Below, one piece after another: positions 60,699 to 64,000 of a stretch of DNA of 64,000 nt (its first letter is position 1; each line of letters starts with the position of its first letter). The notes under the pieces are model-generated. The model ran no database searches. It was given only the letters and a program-made list of their open reading frames with translations, and was not told the DNA's origin. The position numbers were made by a program, and so were the translations under genes. This DNA is from JAFDVL01 sp964631865 (GTDB lineage Bacteria; Acidobacteriota; Blastocatellia; RBC074), in assembly GCA_964631865.1 (NCBI GenBank), contig CAZWAK010000011.1, positions 1 to 64,000 of the forward strand, given 5' to 3'.

Positions 60699-63080
60699 CT
60701 ACTGGACATTGATTTTGACAGTATTGCTCGGCATTCCATCCACCGCGAGTGTGACATCAATTTCCCCACGCCCGATCAAGGCGCGCGGTAATTTGACATT
60801 GACCTGATCCAGCCCGATGAATTGGCCTTGCGCGCCTGCATATTCTGCCGGAACCGTCAGACCGCCCACCGTCGCCGTCACAGCACTCAGCGCGCTGCGT
60901 GAGCGGATGCCGCTGCCGTACAGCAACAAAAACACTTGCTCCGTGGCGGGACCGAGATCAATCGGCCTGGCCACCAAGCGGCCTAACGTGGCGTCGTAGA
61001 CCGTGACGGCTTCGTAGGTTTGCGATTGATCGGCTTTCACCCGCACGACTTGCGCCGCCGCCGCGCCGCGTCCCGTCGCATCAGCCGAAAACAAACTCGG
61101 CGAAACAGCGCCGACTTGCAACAAGCCGCTGGCGACGATGGTTCCGTTTTGCCGAATCGTCACAGTGCCTTCGCCCAACGCTGTGCCGCGCGGGACTTGA
61201 TAATTGATTTGCGTGGGCGACACGTAAAAGAGCGGAGCCAGCCGTTCGCGTCCCAACACATCTGTGACCGCGACCGTTACGCCGCCCAATGTTTCCGGCA
61301 ACGGCGTCGTGTGCGCGGCGGTCGTCAGCGTCGAAAGATTTGAGCCAAAGCCGGAGACGATGGATTCGGGCGCGACGGCTCCCATCGCATAACTCGCAGC
61401 AGAAACGCTGGCAACAGCGGGGGCAGTCGCCGTCGCTGTGCCGAAGATTGTCATTTGAAATGCAGGCGAAACCGCCATGCCGTTCGCCGCGTTCGCATCG
61501 CTCACGAACCAGCGTCCGTACAACGTCGTGCCGACGAGCGCGGCATTATTCGGGATCGTCAGGCTCACGGAACCCGTGCCTTTGCCTGTGCCTGTACCGG
61601 ATAAAATCACAGGCACGCGCGCTAACGACGCGGTCGCGGGAATCGTCGCGCTCGCGCCGGGGTCAGCGCGATCAATCACGAGGACGGCTTGTGTGCCGCC
61701 GAGCGCGTTCGAGACGGCAACCGTGAAATTCGTGTTGCCGACAAACGGCGGCGCCAGCGCAGTGACTTGCGGCACGAGTCCGCCGGTTCCCGTTGTTCCC
61801 GCTCCGGTAACACGCGGCACGCGCGCGGATTCGCTGTACAACATCGGGCGATCAAACGGCGCGGTTTCCGCCGCGACGCGCGGATCGGTCAGTGGGCGCT
61901 TCAGAAACGCGACGAGATCGGCTTTCTGTTGCGCGGTCAAATTGCGCGGACGAATCAAATTGCGTTCGAGATTCGGGGCAGGGAAGTCGCCGCCGCGATT
62001 GTAAAACTCAACGACGTCTTCAAGCGTCGCAAAACGTCCGTTGTGCATATATGGCGCGCGCAATTCTACGTTGCGCAAACTCGGCGAACGGAATTTGGCG
62101 CGGTCGTTCGGATTGCCGGTCACCGCGAACAAGCCTTGATCTTCTGCTGCCGGACGAATGCCTGTGTTGTGAAATTGATTGTCGCTGAACTGCGGCCCGC
62201 CGTGACAAGCGGCGCAACCGTTTTGCCCGAACAATTGTTGCCCGCGCGCCTCGGCTGCGGTCAGCGCGCCGGGGCCGGAATCAACGGGAGCTTGATCGGA
62301 ATACAACGTGCGCTCGTACGTCGCAATCGCCATCGCAATGCGCGCGGGCGTCACGTCCACGCTGCCAAACGCTTCGGCGAACAGTTGCGGATAGCTGCGA
62401 TTCGCCATCCACGTGTTCAGCGCGGCAGGCACGAACGGCGCAAGCAGCAACGGCTTCGCGGCTGTAACACGCCGCGCGACATCGTTCCAATCGCGCCCGT
62501 TGTGCGCCATCTCGGTTGAGTTCACAGGCGGGCCTAAAATCTGGCTTTCGAGCGCCGCGCCGCCATTTAAAATCACTTCATTCGTCAGCGGATCGCGGAA
62601 GACATTCGTCGCGCGTCCATCCCAGAACAGCGAAGGCGCGTATGCCGCATTGATGACCGACATCGAACGCCGCCCCGTCACTTGCTCTTTGAAGCCAAAG
62701 CTCGCCGACCATTGATACGTGCCATCCGCCAAATTCAGCGGCACGCCCATCGAACCGATCACGTCATCCGCCGTGCCGAATGCGCCGTCCAACCCGGCAT
62801 TGACCGAAGTCGCCGCCTTGCTCACCGAACGTGGATCGGAGCCGCCGCCTTTGGCAATGTGACACGTGCCGCACGCGACCGTGTTTGTCGAGGAAAGCTG
62901 CTCATCCCAGAACAGCGCTTTGCCCAAATTGGCTTTGGCGGTCGTCACCGGATTACCCGGCGGCGCAGGCGGCGGATTCAAACGCGGCGGTTGACCGCTG
63001 ACGCGCGGCAGAACGTGCAGCACGCCCGCGAGAAACGACAACAAGCAAAGGCCAAGCAACGATAATTTGAGTAAGCGCAT
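60699..63080 (-). CDS. Di-haem cytochrome c peroxidase-like (MauG/CCP) protein with TIGR03437 C-terminus
   Basis: 793 residues with a signal peptide ending near HVLPRVSGQ. Two haem c motifs: CGTCH in TVACGTCHIAKGGG and CAACH in QNGCAACHGGPQ. The MauG/CCP middle includes FWDEQLSSTN, FWDGRATNVFRDPL, PALRNVELRAPYMHNGRFAT-like SPSLRNVELRAPYMHNGRF and VVEFYNRGGD. The last 230 residues resemble the TIGR03437 domain seen in Solibacter: PESIVSGFGSNLSTLT, LFYVSPTQINYQVPRGTA, FLLLYGSGIRSRS, and AEYAGAQGQFIGLDQVNVKL. Likely a periplasmic or surface oxidoreductase. The C-terminal domain is a strong taxonomic signal. Confidence 0.92.
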   Translation of the reverse strand: MRLLKLSLLGLCLLSFLAGVLHVLPRVSGQPPRLNPPPAPPGNPVTTAKANLGKALFWDEQLSSTNTVACGTCHIAKGGGSDPRSVSKAATSVNAGLDGAFGTADDVIGSMGVPLNLADGTYQWSASFGFKEQVTGRRSMSVINAAYAPSLFWDGRATNVFRDPLTNEVILNGGAALESQILGPPVNSTEMAHNGRDWNDVARRVTAAKPLLLAPFVPAALNTWMANRSYPQLFAEAFGSVDVTPARIAMAIATYERTLYSDQAPVDSGPGALTAAEARGQQLFGQNGCAACHGGPQFSDNQFHNTGIRPAAEDQGLFAVTGNPNDRAKFRSPSLRNVELRAPYMHNGRFATLEDVVEFYNRGGDFPAPNLERNLIRPRNLTAQQKADLVAFLKRPLTDPRVAAETAPFDRPMLYSESARVPRVTGAGTTGTGGLVPQVTALAPPFVGNTNFTVAVSNALGGTQAVLVIDRADPGASATIPATASLARVPVILSGTGTGKGTGSVSLTIPNNAALVGTTLYGRWFVSDANAANGMAVSPAFQMTIFGTATATAPAVASVSAASYAMGAVAPESIVSGFGSNLSTLTTAAHTTPLPETLGGVTVAVTDVLGRERLAPLFYVSPTQINYQVPRGTALGEGTVTIRQNGTIVASGLLQVGAVSPSLFSADATGRGAAAAQVVRVKADQSQTYEAVTVYDATLGRLVARPIDLGPATEQVFLLLYGSGIRSRSALSAVTATVGGLTVPAEYAGAQGQFIGLDQVNVKLPRALIGRGEIDVTLAVDGMPSNTVKINVQ

Positions 63081-63273
63081 AAATGTGTCCCTTCAAAGCT
63101 CGATGGGGCAAACACAAGGCAAGGAAGCGTAAGAGACTTCTTCCTTGTCCCTTGTGAGACCAGCGACACAGTAGCGGGCTTGCGTAAAGCAAGTATTTGG
63201 TTGAGTGGGAGAATTGTTAAGAGATTGTAAAGCCTACGACGAAGCGAACAGCGCGTTCCGGTACAGCCAGAGG

Positions 63274-63354
63274 ACGGAACAAACGGAAACAACGGAACGG
63301 ACGGCATAATTTTTCCGACTCCATTCCTTCCGTGTCTTCCGTTGTTTCCGTTTC
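63274..63354. repeat. Inverted nonamer arrays, ACGGAACAA / TTCCGTTGT
   Basis: The left arm has ACGGAACAA, ACGGAAACA, ACGGAACGG and ACGGCATAA (63274-63309). The right arm has TTCCGTGTC, TTCCGTTGT and TTCCGTTTC (63328-63354). Arms are approximate reverse complements in a 9-bp register, placed between the peroxidase and TPR genes. Confidence 0.78.
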
Positions 63355-63376
63355 TGTAGCCGTGCGGAATTCGAGG

Positions 63377-64000
63377 TCACTTCCCACGCCACTGCGCCAA
63401 TTGGCGGCGCACGGTAATGGCGCGCGGATCGCCCATCGCTTCGTGCAGCTTGAGGGCTTCCGTGGCGCATTCAATGGCGCGTGGGCGGTTGCCGAGTTGG
63501 TTGTGCATCTGGCTCATATTCCACCACGCATCGGCAGTCGCGCGGCGGTCGCGCCGTTTGCGATGCAACGGCACAGCCTGTTCGTATGCCGCAATCGCCG
63601 CCGCGCAATCGCCTGCCAGCACATGCGCGCCGCCCAGATTTTGCAGCATCTCGGCCTCGCCTTCGCGGTCACGGTGCGCGCGATACAGGTCGAGCGCCGC
63701 GCGGAAGCGGGCAATGGCGGCCTGCGTGTCGCCGGATTTGATATGCGTGATGCCGATGTTGCTGCTGATGCGGGCTTCGTCACGATAATCGCCGGAGTCC
63801 CGTAAAAAGGCGAGTTGCTGCTCAAAACACGCGATGGCTTCGGAGGCACGTCCCAACTCGCCGTACGCCGCGCCCAGATTGTTGAGGACGAACGCTTCGG
63901 CCTTGCGGTCGCCGCTCGCACGCACCAGGGCGAGATATTGCTGATACATCTCGATGGCTTCGTTCAGTTGGCCGCGTTGGTAATAGCTGTCACCCAAGCC
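63377..64000 (-). CDS. Tetratricopeptide-repeat protein, C-terminal part
   Basis: 208 codons that run off the right edge; the start is outside the window. At least five 40-residue TPR-type units are visible (FVLNNLGAAYGELGRASEAI, ISSNIGITHIKSGDTQAAI, MLQNLGGAHVLAGDCAAAI, WWNMSQMHNQLGNRPRAIEC). The end MGDPRAITVRRQLAQWRGK is the C-terminus. Similar repeats occur in the TPR part of CHAT proteins and in kinase-linked TPR proteins. Without the N-terminus the fusion partner cannot be known. Confidence 0.85.
   Translation of the reverse strand, partial: GLGDSYYQRGQLNEAIEMYQQYLALVRASGDRKAEAFVLNNLGAAYGELGRASEAIACFEQQLAFLRDSGDYRDEARISSNIGITHIKSGDTQAAIARFRAALDLYRAHRDREGEAEMLQNLGGAHVLAGDCAAAIAAYEQAVPLHRKRRDRRATADAWWNMSQMHNQLGNRPRAIECATEALKLHEAMGDPRAITVRRQLAQWRGK

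Overview
The window looks like chromosomal DNA of an Acidobacteriota bacterium, probably near Blastocatellia or Solibacter. The inference rests on family content: a cytochrome c peroxidase-like protein with a TIGR03437-type C-terminus, a PadR/ADOP permease pair, Tat-exported Gfo/Idh/MocA oxidoreductases, DUF1080, Uma2, and TPR-CHAT plus subtilisin genes. Coding is dense, moderately GC-rich and on both strands. I saw no rRNA, tRNA, CRISPR array, transposase or phage module.

Layout. 1-3.5 kb: 5' end of polA, a rhodanese lipoprotein, a Gfo/Idh/MocA oxidoreductase and an SDR. 3.5-14.4 kb: an asparagine-synthetase-like enzyme, a Tat-exported phytase-like/GDPD protein, a zinc-ribbon membrane protein, an operon of a membrane protein, a second asparagine-synthetase-like enzyme and a decarboxylase-fold protein lacking its PLP lysine, and a K+ channel. 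14.5-23.1 kb: Tat oxidoreductase, a VapBC-like pair with a degenerate antitoxin copy, mutL, Uma2, DUF2164, SixA, PlsC and a CPBP protease. 23.4-36 kb: accD, a serine/threonine dehydratase and a complete Wzx/Wzy-type exopolysaccharide operon. 36.5-43.4 kb: a subtilase with a hexapeptide-repeat tail, an overlapping glycerate kinase/SLC13/DUF2490 operon and a secreted repeat protein. 43.9-50 kb: ECF sigma factor, zinc-finger anti-sigma candidate, TPR-CHAT protease and subtilase on one strand. 50-64 kb: a second PLP dehydratase, STAS protein, DUF1080, DEAD-box helicase, RRM protein, glycine riboswitch-gcvP, a broken ADOP permease with PadR, a second PadR with a transglycosylase-like membrane protein, a di-haem peroxidase and a truncated TPR gene.

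The most interesting signals are these. (1) A sigma/anti-sigma/TPR-CHAT/subtilase locus that could form a proteolytic signalling module. (2) A bipartite DNA motif, GTATTTTTC-N13-CACYYA, found four times with exactly the same spacing: before the anti-sigma gene, before the exopolysaccharide operon, before one of its glycosyltransferases and in the AT-rich region upstream of the secreted repeat protein. It may be the promoter of this or a related sigma factor. (3) Eight intergenic arrays of 7- or 9-bp units, most as inverted pairs. The units differ from site to site but the architecture is the same. (4) A dispersed palindromic repeat and a 128-bp MITE-like element before the exopolysaccharide operon. 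(5) Several enzyme-fold proteins that lack a hallmark residue.

All calls come from reading the sequence by eye. Family names rest on motif recognition, and no database search was run.
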